The notes under the pieces: model-generated
The model's input: only the letters and a program-made list of their open reading frames with translations
What the model was told of the DNA's origin: nothing
Database searches by the model: none
In this document: piece after piece, positions 1-11,300 of the stretch
How positions within the stretch are numbered: position 1 is the first letter of the stretch
Layout of the letters: the number at the start of each line of letters is the position of its first letter
From: Kalmanozyma brasiliensis GHG001
Taxonomy: Eukaryota; Basidiomycota; Ustilaginomycetes; Ustilaginales
Assembly (NCBI RefSeq): GCF_000497045.1
Contig: NW_015961948.1
Span: 1,410,000-1,473,999 of the forward strand
Direction of reading: 5' to 3'
DNA length: 64,000 nt
Translations under genes and position numbers: made by a program

Positions 1-1807
1 CCTCCAATTTGGCCCGTAGCGCATCGAGTTCGCGCCGATACCGCTGCAACAACGCCTTATCATCCATACTCGTCCCCTTCCTCGCTGTGGTCACCACCAT
101 CTTGCACCTCCGCCCGAACTTCAACGTAGACAGCGTCTCCCCAGCATGCTCTGCGTCCGGAGACAGCGTGCAGATCACCGCGATCCTGGCATTTCCCGAC
201 AGAGATGTCTGAAGGATGCGCGTGAGTTTGGAATCTCGATAGGGGATGTGGTCGGATGCTTCGGGTGATTCGGCAAGTTTGCCGATCACCGTGCCGAGGG
301 TGAGGAGGGACTTGTTGATGAAGGCGCCTTCTTTGCGTCTTTCTGCTTGGGATGCGGCGCGTTCGCTGCCGGCGAGATCGATGAGGTTGAGCTGGCTGAT
401 TCGGACTTCCTTGCCGGTGTCTGGCGAGGAAGTTCGGGGATGAGACTCGATAGTGAGAGTGAAAACGCAGTGGGAGCGGGAGGAACGTTCGTTCCAATCC
501 GTCGCACCGACGTGTCTCTCCTCCTGTCCGCGCTGCAGTAGGTCCAACACCACAGATGGACTCGTCACGATCTCCTCCCTCAACCCCGTGATGAGCACCC
601 GAGAGCGATCCTCGATGATCCTCAACGTGCTCCCCGCCCCACCTTTCACCGGCGATGCTGGCCGCTCTTCGTGCGTCTGCAAACTCCCCCTCAACGCCGG
701 CAGTGGTGCGAGCAAATCCTTCAACGTCTCATTATATATCTCCAAATAACTCACCCTCAACAGATACTCCCGCTCCACATCATCCTCGATCAGCTCAAAC
801 ACCTGCTCCACCGCCCGTGGGATCACCCCTGGCTCCGAGGCACTGCCGGACATGGTATGCGTTTTGCCGCTGCCCGTTTGGCCATAGGCAAAGACGGTAC
901 CGTTGTATCCCTCCATTGCGGCTCGAATGACGGGGGCGATGTGCGAGGTGAACATCGCCGAGGTTGTAGCGGGGGAGAGGAGGAGATGATCAAAGGTGAA
1001 GCTGTATGTTTCGTCGGGTTCGTGTGTTGTAGGAACGGGGAGGGTGGCGCCGGCGCGTTCGGAGGAGGTGGTTCGTTTGGAGATGGCTGGATGGTGCTCG
1101 GTGGGGCTGATGCGGTGTGTGGATGCGTCGCATGACCAGACGGGTGGTGAGGAGTCAAGGCTGCGAGTCGGGCGCATTCGGACGCAGACCACGACGTTCT
1201 GCTTGTCGGACGACGAGGAAGAGGCGAGCGGAAGGGCGGAAGTGGACGCCTCATCTTCGGCGACTGTGGACATGCTCGTGTCGCCATCGAGATCGACGAG
1301 GCGAGTGAAAGGTGACGACTTGGTGGGAGAGCCCACCTTGGGCTTCTTCATGGCTGCGAGGGAGCTGCGATGCTCTGTGTTGGGTCGAGTCATGGTGCTG
1401 CGGCGAGCCGACGCCTTGAGTGGAGATGATGCGGTGGTCGTGCGTGTTGCGGTCAAGAGCGTGGACTTGCGTGGAGCTGCGGCAGCAGGGACAGGATGCT
1501 TGCGAGGAGAGATGGAGGTGCGTGATGGTCGCAGAGGAGCCTTTGTCTGCTCCTGGTCGGCAGAACGCGAACTCGGTGGTGGATAGGTTTCGGCAGCGAT
1601 GGATGGCTCGGAAGGTAAAGAGGCGAGGGAGGTGGCAATGGACAATACCGATGTTGCTAAAGGAGAACTTGCAGCGGAAGCGAGCGAATCGGTAGCAGAG
1701 AGATTCGAAGATGCCGAAGAGGTCAAAGGCAGACCCTGACGAGCGTCTAGCGGCGTTGCTGAAGGAGATGAGGTCACAGATGAAGGCAAGGGTGGGGAGG
1801 GAGCCAT
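1..1807 (-). CDS. Kinesin-like motor protein, kinesin-7 (CENP-E/Kip2) type, 3' end cut by window
   Basis: ATP-driven microtubule motor. The open frame runs without an intron from the ATG at 1807 off the left edge, giving about 602 residues. Residues 1-205 are Ser/Thr/Pro/Ala-rich and probably disordered. The motor core follows: a VVVCVRMRP-like first strand near 215, the P-loop GQTGSGKT at 309-316, switch I NERSSRSH at 439-446, switch II DLAGSE at 477-482, then the HIPYRDSKLTRIL helix and a neck followed by the start of a coiled coil (RYRRELDALRAKLE). The motor is N-terminal, and the sequence around the P-loop resembles CENP-E/kinesin-7. The subfamily is my inference; the kinesin assignment is secure. 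It is divergent from the formin-like gene at 2820. The stalk and tail lie outside the window, so cargo cannot be judged. Confidence 0.93.
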   Translation of the reverse strand, partial: MAPSPPLPSSVTSSPSATPLDARQGLPLTSSASSNLSATDSLASAASSPLATSVLSIATSLASLPSEPSIAAETYPPPSSRSADQEQTKAPLRPSRTSISPRKHPVPAAAAPRKSTLLTATRTTTASSPLKASARRSTMTRPNTEHRSSLAAMKKPKVGSPTKSSPFTRLVDLDGDTSMSTVAEDEASTSALPLASSSSSDKQNVVVCVRMRPTRSLDSSPPVWSCDASTHRISPTEHHPAISKRTTSSERAGATLPVPTTHEPDETYSFTFDHLLLSPATTSAMFTSHIAPVIRAAMEGYNGTVFAYGQTGSGKTHTMSGSASEPGVIPRAVEQVFELIEDDVEREYLLRVSYLEIYNETLKDLLAPLPALRGSLQTHEERPASPVKGGAGSTLRIIEDRSRVLITGLREEIVTSPSVVLDLLQRGQEERHVGATDWNERSSRSHCVFTLTIESHPRTSSPDTGKEVRISQLNLIDLAGSERAASQAERRKEGAFINKSLLTLGTVIGKLAESPEASDHIPYRDSKLTRILQTSLSGNARIAVICTLSPDAEHAGETLSTLKFGRRCKMVVTTARKGTSMDDKALLQRYRRELDALRAKLE

Positions 1808-2819
1808 GATGCATAGATGAGCTCGCGTGACGAGATTCGGTTACCGCAACGGTACAGCGATATCGAGGCAGCACCAGACCAGCTGACGCTGCTCGCAATC
1901 ACAAGGCCTTTGTGGAGACCGGCAATATGAGATAGGATGGGGTGGCTTTGATACAATAAAGCTCTGGTGGGTGGGGGGACAGGTACGGTGGTAGAAGTGT
2001 GTCTCAACTCCGAATCTGGACTGTCAGATGGGACAGGTCAGCTCGCTTGGGCTGGTTCATAGATCCCTGCACTCCTGTCCGGATGCTTGAGAGCGGCAAG
2101 ATTTGGTCAAGACCAGGAAGGACGAGGGGAGGGTGCATGCATGACGAACAAAGTGTTGGACAGAGTCGAGAGGCAGTGGAGCAGTGAGTGTTGATGTTGA
2201 GTCAAAGTCCACTTTGTGCGCTTTTTGAGTTGCAGCGCAGCGCGCCACTTCACGTGGTACGAATTATGTCCTACCAAAGCGTTGTCGGTCTAACATAGCT
2301 ACTTTCTGCGTCCACCTTGTCTTCGCCATCTGTCGACGACACCACCTTCCGAGTCCAGCAAGGCCGCATATGAGCTGCTCGTCCACGTGTGTGGATCGCA
2401 CAGCGCTGTGATACTCTCAGACCGGCAGCGAGGAGGGCTAGAGCGCACGAGCGGAACTGCACGTGATGCTGTGTCGCGCAGACACGTCCTATTCAAGTGT
2501 GACTTTATCGAGTGTAGATCTTTGGCTGTCCAATTTGGCCACTTCGGAAAGTCACAGAGCGGAGAGCTGCCTCATTTGCAGTTGCAGAGTGGGCAGCCCG
2601 CTGCGCCTTGGTCACGCCCAAGTGAGACACAAGTTGATGCTCCCGCTGAACCCTGCACAGTAAGCGCCCTTTCCTCGTCTGCTGCGAGTGGACGACAAGC
2701 CACTCCTTCTTCTTGTCACTCATCACTCCATCGCAGTCTGGCCTGTTTTCATATACTCCGTCCTCCTTCCTCACCGTACGTCATCGTCTCGGCCAGAACG
2801 GGCGACTCACCTCGCCATC
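1808..2819. promoter_or_regulatory. Divergent intergenic region, kinesin / formin-like gene
   Basis: Shared upstream region of two divergent genes, with no convincing ORF. It holds three CACGTG E-boxes (2251-2256, 2384-2389, 2460-2465) and a perfect 12-bp palindrome CACAGCGCTGTG at 2399-2410. A pyrimidine-rich stretch precedes the ATG at 2820. The reading frame of the downstream gene stays open upstream to a GTG at 2688, but there is no ATG in that extension. Confidence 0.5.
2251..2465. promoter_or_regulatory. Cluster of three CACGTG E-boxes
   Basis: CACGTG occurs at 2251-2256, 2384-2389 and 2460-2465. This hexamer is the core site for bHLH factors of the Cbf1/Pho4/SREBP/Myc type. Which factor would bind here is unknown. 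Confidence 0.35.
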
Positions 2820-5345
2820 ATGGCCGCCGCCGCTACTGCCACCGATTCCAGTCGCATTCGACCTGGACAGTACTCTCGTCAGCACTCGGCCCTCTCTTCC
2901 TCATCCGACCCTCACAGCTGCAAAGAAAATGATCCTCGAGCACACCAGCAGCACCAGCGGGGAAGGTCGACTGGCACTCCCTCTTTAGCACAGCCTTTGC
3001 CTATAGATTCTAAATATCGTCTTCGCGGCAACTCTTCTGACGACGTCGACAGCAGAGCGTCTCGCTCCAAGCTCAGCTCTTCCTCCAGCCCAAAGAAGGA
3101 ACTGCGCAGCCGCAGTCGAAGCCGAAGCAGGCTCTTTGGCAAAGACAAGACCGATACGCTCAACCGAGAAGCTGCTCCAGCTCAGTCGTACGCAGACACA
3201 CGCACGCCCGAGCAGATCGACTCCGACTTTGTCGACCTCCTCGACGAGCTCCAGGTGCAGCCAGACCTGCGTCAGAAGCTTCTTGGCCTCAACCCTACCG
3301 TCAAAGCGTCCATGCTCCAGGGTCAAGCCACTCTGAGCCTGGCTGCTTTTGGTCTGGACACCTTGTCCTCTTCACCCGCAAAGTCGACCCGCATGCCCAT
3401 TCCTGACCTCCTCAAGAATCGACCAGCGAGTCGTCCAGGATCGGTTCTCTTGCCTTCCTCTCCACGACCGGATCAGCCCTCCACTTTGAACCACTCTGGC
3501 GACTCTGACGAGCTGATGGCGGCCCCCAACACAGCCCAGCTGTTCGGGTCCGGGCCCCCTCGACAGGCCTCTTCTGGCTCAGCCAACTCCGGCTCATCAG
3601 GCTCTGGACACACCAAGCAGCCTTCCAACGGCTCGCGCATCGGCATCCGTGACGCGTTCAAAAAGTCGAATCCCAACTTGGGCCAGGGAGGATCGTTCAT
3701 TTCTCTCGCTGCATCCACCGCTGGCGGTACCAGCAGCGTGACTTCCACCGCACGACCTCGATCCATGTCCTTCGGCAAAGAGTTCGCAGCTTCCTTCGGC
3801 AAGGAGACTCCCGAGAGCTTTGCTACCATGCTCAAGTGCACCGATGCGAGCAGGATCGACGTCGCCCGCGTCAAACGCATGCGTGCCGTCTTGGCGGCAG
3901 AATCCCCGATCTGGATCTCGACCTTCATCGGTGCCGAGTGCGGCGGCTACGATGCGATGCTTGCTCGGCTCGATGAGCTGCTGGCGATGGAATGGCGAGA
4001 GGAACAGCACGACGACATGCTCCTTCATGAGCTACTCCGCTGCTTTGTAGCGCTGAGCACTACCGAAGTCGGTCGCAACGCACTCGCCTCCCAGGCCCCT
4101 CGACCCTTCCGTCAACTGGCCGACCTGCTTTTCTCCGAGAAGAAACCTGGCGACCTCGGCACGCGCAAGCTTATGATCGAGCTCCTCTCCATCCTTCTCG
4201 ACCTTCAGCTTCCTGCCTCGCACTCTCATTCCCACTCTTCGCTCAACTACCTCATTGAGCTCCTTCAAAACCCGTCCGATCCGGCCAAGGACTCGGTGGT
4301 CGACTTTATCAAGCAGACCCATGCTCCGCGTCCATTCAAGGCCTACGTCGTCGAAATCTCGTGCGTTTGCCGCGACTACTTCTGGATCTTCTGCCATTCG
4401 CAGAACTTCTACTGGCGCTTCGACGAGTTGTCGGACAAGATCGACAGCATCAAAGGCCCGAAAGTCCCAGGCGGAATGACGGGTGGCGTCGAGTTCGAGG
4501 CGATGGCCTACCTCACCGTGCACCTACGACTCATCAACGCGGTGGCCAACGTGCTGGGTCAGATTAAGTCGCACCAGCTTCCGCGACCCGCCATGACGGC
4601 GGCGGAGTTCCACAGCAGTATGTTTGCGTCTGGCCTCGAACGCGTGCTGGTGACGCTCAGGAAGGCCTCCCAGCACTACTACCCCACGACGCATCTCGAA
4701 TTGGCAAGGTACCTGAGCCTAGCCCAGCAGGCAGGATTTGCGTTGCCGTATCACCTGACGGACTGGCTAGAGAGTCCCAAGCTCAAGCCTGCACCGCTGT
4801 TGCCGCCGCTGGAACTGCCACACTTGCACGCGCCTTCGACGAGCCAAGCCCTAGCTCCATCCGCCATCCCCACAGGGGGAGCGCCGGCGGGATACGGTCT
4901 CGCAGGCGCATTCATCACGCCGTCTACTCCAGCACGAGGGTCCTCCGCCGTGCCAACCAGCCCGATCGCCAACACGCCTAGGTCCGCCATCCGATCGCCC
5001 CCCGCCGCACCGCGCACGGCTTCGCGGTCACCCGACAAGTCATCCCGCAAGCCAGACACCGACTCTTGGGACTTCACCACCTCCGACGACACCGCGCGAC
5101 GAGTCGAAACAGTCCCCTTTGACCGCCTCAACTCCCAGTTCTCCCTGACCGAAGAAGATCCGGCGGTAGGCATGCCCTCCTCGTCCACCTCGCGCCGCAT
5201 CTTCGGCCTCACCGAGGCGATCACGCAGGATCTCACGCCGGCCAGATTCGTCCAGAAGGCAGGAGGCAACGTGGTTGGTTCGGCGGTGCAGATGTGGGAG
5301 AGCAGGAGCGTTGCGCAGCGGTCGCCGCAGAAGGGTCAGCGATGA
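2820..5345 (+). CDS. GBD/FH3 (formin-like N-terminal) domain protein lacking FH2
   Basis: 841-residue protein, intronless. I chose the ATG at 2820 (MAAAATATDSSRIRPGQ) because the upstream in-frame extension has only a GTG. Residues 1-125 are Ser/Arg-rich. From about 130, TPEQIDSDFVDLLDELQV begins a Rho-GTPase-binding region like that of diaphanous-type formins. It resumes around residues 335-620 as an armadillo-like FH3 domain (ETPESFATMLK, then long helices). The C-terminal 200 residues are Pro/Ser-rich, with TPxR and SP motifs that suit proline-directed kinases. No proline-rich FH1 or actin-nucleating FH2 domain follows. It may therefore read Rho/Cdc42 state or scaffold at the cortex without nucleating actin; that role is inference. 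It is convergent with AFG3. Confidence 0.75.
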   Translation: MAAAATATDSSRIRPGQYSRQHSALSSSSDPHSCKENDPRAHQQHQRGRSTGTPSLAQPLPIDSKYRLRGNSSDDVDSRASRSKLSSSSSPKKELRSRSRSRSRLFGKDKTDTLNREAAPAQSYADTRTPEQIDSDFVDLLDELQVQPDLRQKLLGLNPTVKASMLQGQATLSLAAFGLDTLSSSPAKSTRMPIPDLLKNRPASRPGSVLLPSSPRPDQPSTLNHSGDSDELMAAPNTAQLFGSGPPRQASSGSANSGSSGSGHTKQPSNGSRIGIRDAFKKSNPNLGQGGSFISLAASTAGGTSSVTSTARPRSMSFGKEFAASFGKETPESFATMLKCTDASRIDVARVKRMRAVLAAESPIWISTFIGAECGGYDAMLARLDELLAMEWREEQHDDMLLHELLRCFVALSTTEVGRNALASQAPRPFRQLADLLFSEKKPGDLGTRKLMIELLSILLDLQLPASHSHSHSSLNYLIELLQNPSDPAKDSVVDFIKQTHAPRPFKAYVVEISCVCRDYFWIFCHSQNFYWRFDELSDKIDSIKGPKVPGGMTGGVEFEAMAYLTVHLRLINAVANVLGQIKSHQLPRPAMTAAEFHSSMFASGLERVLVTLRKASQHYYPTTHLELARYLSLAQQAGFALPYHLTDWLESPKLKPAPLLPPLELPHLHAPSTSQALAPSAIPTGGAPAGYGLAGAFITPSTPARGSSAVPTSPIANTPRSAIRSPPAAPRTASRSPDKSSRKPDTDSWDFTTSDDTARRVETVPFDRLNSQFSLTEEDPAVGMPSSSTSRRIFGLTEAITQDLTPARFVQKAGGNVVGSAVQMWESRSVAQRSPQKGQR

Positions 5346-5828
5346 AACTTCGACCCGCATCCGGTGCGCGCCGCCACATCGCTCCTTGCAAGTTTACTCC
5401 CTTCCCTCAGCCTTGTTCTCGCATCACCCTGATACTACCTCGTCGACCGCTCCGAGCTGTTCGTCGTTCCCTCGCTCTCCATCCCTCATCTAGAGATGTT
5501 CAGTCTTCACCTTTTGCCTTCCCGCATTCGCCTTCCCGCACCGCTTCATACCCTCCATTTTCCTGCTTTCGTTCGCACTACCTGTTTTCACGCATCGCAA
5601 CCCATTTCGTCTCCCTTCTTCTCATACGCCTGCAATTCTGATGGGTGTCTTGCGTCTCGTGCTGCTCCGTCTTCTTCGGACCGCTTATTCCACCTGGTCT
5701 CGCACATCAGCCTGCTACACCTCTATGAACTCATAACTCGCCCTCGTCATGCACTGAAAAAGATTACGTCCGCAAAGCGTCTAGTCATACAAGTCAATGA
5801 ATGGTGATGTCATCTCCACGTCGAGCCC
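5346..5828. other. Convergent intergenic spacer (formin-like / AFG3)
   Basis: 483 bp between two 3' ends. It is pyrimidine-rich on the + strand and contains only short spurious ORFs. It presumably holds both 3' UTRs. Confidence 0.5.
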
Positions 5829-8393
5829 TTACAACTTGCTCTCGACCTTACTCGCTGCCAACCCAGGGCTGCCCATCTCCTCCGGCGGCGGTGGCGGCGC
5901 ACTCACCTCGCCCTTGCGCTTCAACTTGCCCTTCTTGTCGAGATACTCATCCGCCTCGTCGGCCCCCTTGAACGGACGCTTGCCCAACAGATCCCTCATA
6001 TCCTCCCTCGTAATCACCTCCTTCTCCAACAGCAGCTGCGCCACCTTCTCCACATCCGCCTTGTGGTCCGTCAGCAGCTGCGTCGTGCGCTTGTGCGCCT
6101 CACTGACCATCTTGCGCACCTCGAAATCGAGCATCTCGCCGGTTCGTTCCGAGTACGGCTTGTGCATCGACTCCTGCTCGGTGCGGTACGAGATGGGCCC
6201 CAGCTCCTTGTTCATACCGTACGAAGCGCAAATCTCGAACGCCATGCGCGTGATCTTGCTCAAATCGTCCTGCGCGCCCGTGGTGATGGTGGTGAAGAAG
6301 ATCTCTTCGGAAACACGACCGCCGAGCGTCATGCACATGCGGTCGATCAGCTGCTCGGTCGAGAAGAGGTAGCGTTCCTTGGGCAGGTATTGCGCGTATC
6401 CAAGCGCTCCTACGCCACGAGGGATGATCGAGACCTTGAGCAACGGATCGGCGTGCTCGAGGAACCATCCGCATACGGCGTGGCCCGCCTCGTGGTACGC
6501 TACCGTCTTCTTTTCCTCGGGGGAGAGAACACGAGACTTCTTCTCGAGACCAGCAATGACTCGCTCGATGGCCATCTCAAAGTGGTGCTCCTCGATCGAG
6601 TCGGCGCCGCCACGGGCGGCGATGAGGGCGGCTTCGTTGCACACATTGGCCACGTCCGCGCCGCTGAAGCCGGGAGTGAGCGTGGAGAGCTTCTCCGCGA
6701 GCAAGTCGCGATCGGTCTCGGTGTGCAGGGTAAGAGGCTTGAGGTGGACGAGGAAGATATCCTTACGACCCGAGATATCGGGTCGATCAATGGCGATGTG
6801 TCGATCGAATCGTCCAGGTCGCATCAGCGCCGCATCGAGCACATCCGGTCGGTTGGTACCCGCGAGAACAACGACGTGCTCCTCCGTCCCGAATCCGTCC
6901 ATCTGCACGAGCAGCTCGTTGAGCGTCGACTCGCGCTCGTCGTTACCACCAAAGTTGCCGCCCTTGCCACGACTCTTGCCAATGGCGTCGATCTCGTCGA
7001 TGAAGATGATGCAAGGCGCGTGCTTCTTGGCATTGGCAAACATGTCTCGCACACGACTCGGTCCGACACCGACAAACATCTCGACGAACTCGGAACCGGA
7101 CACCGAGAGGAAGGGAACCTGCGCCTCACCCGCCGTCGCCTTGGCTAGCAGCGTCTTACCCGTTCCTGGAGGACCCGAGAGGATGGCACCGCGAGGGATC
7201 TTGGCGCCCAGCTTCTCGTATTTCTCGGGCTTCTTGAGGAAGTTGACGAACTCCATAATTTCCTCTTTGGCCTCGTCCATGCCGGCTACGTTCTTGAACT
7301 TGGTCTTGACGTCGGTCTCCTGGTTGAACATCTTAGCGCGGGACTTGCCGATGCCGAAGATGCCACCGGGGCCACCACCGCCGCCGCCGCCCATGGCACC
7401 ACCGGCTGCGCGGCGCGACATCCAGAAGAGGAGACCAGCAATGAGCAAGGTGGGCGCAAAGTGGAGAAGGGTTTGAGCGGTGGAGATCTCCTCGTGGTAG
7501 GCGACGGGGATGCGCTCGTTGGCAGGGATCTCGAGCTCGCGCTGCGCCTCGTCGAGACGTCGCTCAAAGGCTTCCACGGAGCCGACGCTGAACCAGTAGG
7601 CGGCGTGACCGCTGCCGCCGGCGGGTGTGCTAGAGCCTCCGGTCTGCGAGGGGTACATGGAGCCGGTGGCATTCGAGTGCAGGTAGACTTTGACCTTGGT
7701 TCGGTTGACAACGACGAGACGGTCAACGAGACCCTTGTCGAGGAAGGCGGTGCGGAACTCCTGCCAGGTGATCTCGCGGCTGGGCTGGTCGGGCGATGTG
7801 AGGCGGTAAAGCAGGTAAGTGGAAACGATGGTGGCCAGGATGGTGTTGGCGTTGATGCGGATCTCGGTGTATTGGCCGTTGGGGCCCCCACCCGAGCCGT
7901 TAGCGCCGGACGACTTTTCGGACTTCTTCTTCTTCGTCTTCTCTGCGACGTCGTCCTCGTCGGCCTCGGACTCCTTGTTGCTCTTGGTGGAAGCGGGCTT
8001 CTTGTTGTCGCTCTCGAAGAACTGCTTGAGACTCTCGGGGAGGCCACCGGCAGCCTTGCCCTGTCGAGCCTCCTTGAGGCCACGTTCTACCGACTCGTCA
8101 AAGTCCTTCTTCTTCTTGTCATCCTCGTCTTGTTCCTTGGCGGAGTTCTTGTTCTTCTTGTCGCTATCCTCGGCTGGTGTGGCATAGTGACGGACGTATG
8201 GACTGAGCGCGTGTCGATGAGAAACGAGCTTGGAAGAAGTCAAGATGGATGAGGTTGCCGGCTGTGTTCTTGATGTTGAAAGGTTGGTGAAAGAGCGGCG
8301 GGTTGCTGAGGAAGACGCGAGCTGCTGTGTAGATCGAGACGCTGCAAGACCGAGACGGCCTGCGGCTGACCTCGACGTTATCGAGCGCAGCAT
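5829..8393 (-). CDS. AFG3: Mitochondrial m-AAA protease subunit (AFG3/YTA10-YTA12 type) with C-terminal SKL
   Basis: 854 residues, intronless. It is a membrane-anchored AAA+ zinc metalloprotease of the inner mitochondrial membrane, where the family degrades misfolded membrane proteins and matures mitoribosomal bL32. The N-terminus ([19 protein letters not shown]) is Arg/Ser-rich and acid-free, a typical presequence. A charged linker precedes two membrane segments that flank a small intermembrane-space domain. The AAA module has Walker A GPPGTGKT near 406-413 and Walker B FIDEID near 461. The protease motif HEAGH lies near 633-637. It resembles yeast Yta10/Yta12 closely; which paralogue is uncertain. 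The last residues are VESKL, a textbook peroxisomal PTS1, which is unexpected in this family. An upstream in-frame ATG at 8492 would add 33 residues, also Arg/Ser-rich. Confidence 0.93.
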   Translation of the reverse strand: MLRSITSRSAAGRLGLAASRSTQQLASSSATRRSFTNLSTSRTQPATSSILTSSKLVSHRHALSPYVRHYATPAEDSDKKNKNSAKEQDEDDKKKKDFDESVERGLKEARQGKAAGGLPESLKQFFESDNKKPASTKSNKESEADEDDVAEKTKKKKSEKSSGANGSGGGPNGQYTEIRINANTILATIVSTYLLYRLTSPDQPSREITWQEFRTAFLDKGLVDRLVVVNRTKVKVYLHSNATGSMYPSQTGGSSTPAGGSGHAAYWFSVGSVEAFERRLDEAQRELEIPANERIPVAYHEEISTAQTLLHFAPTLLIAGLLFWMSRRAAGGAMGGGGGGGPGGIFGIGKSRAKMFNQETDVKTKFKNVAGMDEAKEEIMEFVNFLKKPEKYEKLGAKIPRGAILSGPPGTGKTLLAKATAGEAQVPFLSVSGSEFVEMFVGVGPSRVRDMFANAKKHAPCIIFIDEIDAIGKSRGKGGNFGGNDERESTLNELLVQMDGFGTEEHVVVLAGTNRPDVLDAALMRPGRFDRHIAIDRPDISGRKDIFLVHLKPLTLHTETDRDLLAEKLSTLTPGFSGADVANVCNEAALIAARGGADSIEEHHFEMAIERVIAGLEKKSRVLSPEEKKTVAYHEAGHAVCGWFLEHADPLLKVSIIPRGVGALGYAQYLPKERYLFSTEQLIDRMCMTLGGRVSEEIFFTTITTGAQDDLSKITRMAFEICASYGMNKELGPISYRTEQESMHKPYSERTGEMLDFEVRKMVSEAHKRTTQLLTDHKADVEKVAQLLLEKEVITREDMRDLLGKRPFKGADEADEYLDKKGKLKRKGEVSAPPPPPEEMGSPGLAASKVESKL

Positions 8394-11300
8394 GGTCGAC
8401 AATGTGTGATGTAGATCGGTGAAGCTACGACGTGTATGGTGAGAAGACGAGGTGTGTCGACGGAGCAGGTCCGAAGATTGAGTCACTCGCACTTGTTTCG
8501 ACCGACTGAGCGTCGGAGCATTTTGCTCGCGCTGCTGGTGCTGCTTCTTTGGGTGGAGAAAAGCAAGGCGTGCTCGGCTGAGTGGCGCGTCGCCTGTCTC
8601 TTCTGGAGCTGAGCTCAGCCGTCTGGGAAAATCCGTCAGTCAGGTCAGCAAGGAGCCATCGAGCGCCTCTTTCGGAAGAGCCACGCCTTCAGATCACCGT
8701 TGCACGCTTGCGCAGCTGTCACATCGGGCAAGCCGATAGGGTCCCACGCTCTTCGCTCATCGGGTCCCCTCCCGACGGTGCCCTCGACTTCGGTTCTTGT
8801 CACAGTCGGATGAACAGTAAGAGCCACACTCGTCTCCCGCACCGAGTCAACTCTGTATTGTCTGTGTGTGCATCGTCGGGACAGCTGCGGTGGTCTGACT
8901 ACAAATGTCCGCAGCCACGGAAGAAACTTAAAGACTTCTCGATGCTGCAAACAAAGGGAGCAAAAATAGAGGCACACAAATTGACCGTCATAAGGCGATG
9001 TACCATGCAGGCTGATCACGACGGTCAGCCAGCTTCTTGGCATCGGTGCTTGCAGTCGTACCAGGGTGACGAACGATCACAAGTCTGTGAAGGACGAGAG
9101 ACGAAGAACCTGCTGAGTGTGTCGTTGTAGCATCAAGTTCAGGCGGTGGGTGTTCTTCCGACCCAATGTTAGCCGTGTTCCATCGAGCCGCGAGCCTCGA
9201 AGGACATTGGATTGCTCCGTTCTCAGCCCGAGTCAGCAGGGAGCAAGTCGGATCCTTTCCACCCTAGGTTGCAGGCCCCCACTCTGTTTCGATATCAGCC
9301 CGCGGCTGCGAGCTCGCAGTTCACACGTCCGTACGACGGAACAGCCGCTATCTCTCTGACCTACCGAAAGAACGGAAGCGGTTACACCGATAGCAACTCG
9401 CAAGAGGCGAGGGCACAGCAGCAGCAGCAGCAGTAGCAGATGCCGCGCCAGCCGAGGAACGGAGTCGCTTGCATGCTTGAACGGAGAATGAAAAGTGGCT
9501 CACACAAAAGGTACAGCGAGCAGCAAGCATGATTCGTGCTGACGATGCACATGGACCCTCATTCGTATGCACAAGCGTCAACGTTGGGAAGGCCTTGTGA
9601 CGCTTGGCAGCTCATTGTGATCCTCTCGATTTCGCACGCCACTTTGACGAAACTGCCCCCTCTGTGCTCACGGAGCAGTCAGTCCACCTCGGATCTGTCC
9701 GTCATGACAGCAGCCAGACACTGGACAGACGAGCGTCGGATAGACGCCATTTCATTGTTGCCGTTGCATTCTCCCACCTTTGTTTCGGCTCCCGCCAAAG
9801 GCGAGCAAGTACTGTTTCAAAGCCCACGTCAAAAATCAAGTCGTTGCTCGCTTCGCCGCAAATCACCCTCCCAGCTTAGCCGAGCACCGTTCGGTCCCTT
9901 ATCCACAGGTGCAAACAGCAAGCCTCCTTTAGTGGTCTCTACCAGCCAAGATGGCAGCAGATGCTCATCAGGAGGTTCGGACAAAGTCCGCCCACCAGCA
10001 CGATTGCGTTGGCGGCTCCAGAGCTAAAAACTTGACCGTTCTGGCTTGGCTACAGCGATTTGGATCGTCACCCGCCCGCTCCCATTTTAGATACAGCTGC
10101 TCTTTTTAAATTTTGAAATTAAAAACTGGGCTTAATTCGACGACGCCGCTCCGCCGCCGCGTAACCAGTTTTGAAGCGCGCGCGCTTTGACCCGGTCGAC
10201 ACTCGCCGGCCAGCCCACCTGAGAGCCTTGTGACAGAAGCGAAATCTCATCTCTTGCAAACTCATCTCATCTCGTCGCCCTTTCTTTGCCTTTCGCTTTG
10301 CTCTGCACTTGTCATCGCCGCTTCGCAAAGCTTGATTCGGCCAAAGAGGATCGTCCGTCGACATCCGCCCTTCGCCGCCGCCGTTGCGCTCTCCCCTCGC
10401 TCGCTGGCTCCAAGAGGCGCACCTTTGAACACCGCTCCGCAGCTCCCGGCATCCTGGGTCTAGATTGCCGTCCGCGCTCGACCTGCAAGGTGGTGATCAT
10501 CAGCATCCGACGTGCTTGGTGGTTTGGCGCTGACCGTCCCTCCTCCTCGTCCCCTTTCCGGTACGTATCAGCCCGTCATCGAAGCTTGTTTAGGCTCGCT
10601 TGCATTGTCCCCTCCCTTTCCAGGAACCGTTCGTGCCCCGCCGCCGTTGAGTCCCGTCCGCCCGTCTGTCCGTCCATTCGTTGTTCGTTCCCTCCATCCG
10701 AGGGCGTCTGCATCCCATCCCTCCGTCGTTAGCCCCGTGCCTCCTCGTGGAAACCTTCTGCCGCTCATGCAACCCACATGCGCCGCAGTCCCCTAGATGA
10801 GATGACTGTCCTCGCATTGCAGACGCCGTCGTCCTCATGCCCATGCTCGCGTGTCACTCCCCGCCAGACCGAGCTTCGCTTGCATGTAGAGGCCTGGTTG
10901 CCCTTCGCCTCTGGTCCCTTCATATCGATGCTTCTGCGTGTTCTGTGCATGCAGTCGCCGGCGTCATCCGCCGCCCATCACTGCTTTGTCCGCTCTTCCG
11001 TTTGAGTCCCTGTTGCCGCACTTCCCTTTCCCCGCCCCCTCATCTATGCACGATCTCGACCGCCGTCATGGTCAGCCCGTCCAATGGCTTCCCTTGCAAC
11101 CACTCCCACATGCTTTCGACGTTGTGATTCGTAGCGTTCCCTTCCTCCTCCCTCCGGAGTCTGCCCTTTTCACGTCTGCCTACATTGGAAGACCTCGGAG
11201 CGTCATAGCGCAGGTACCAGCCCACGTTGCTGACCTTCGCAACGATGTGGTTGGTGGCGCTTGTTCGCAACGCGGTTGTTCTGACCTCCTCCCCTCGGCA

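Noticed and set aside
6063..7476. 361- and 365-codon ORFs antisense to AFG3
   Set aside because: Shadows of the conserved AAA protease; no domain, and they overlap each other in different frames.
8582..9130. 182-codon ORF in the AFG3-SWI1 gap
   Set aside because: Ser/Arg-rich, no motif, no convincing start context, and overlapped by ORFs in other frames.
9418..9436. CAG repeat in a gene-free stretch
   Set aside because: A short microsatellite only; no spacer-repeat structure and no coding support.
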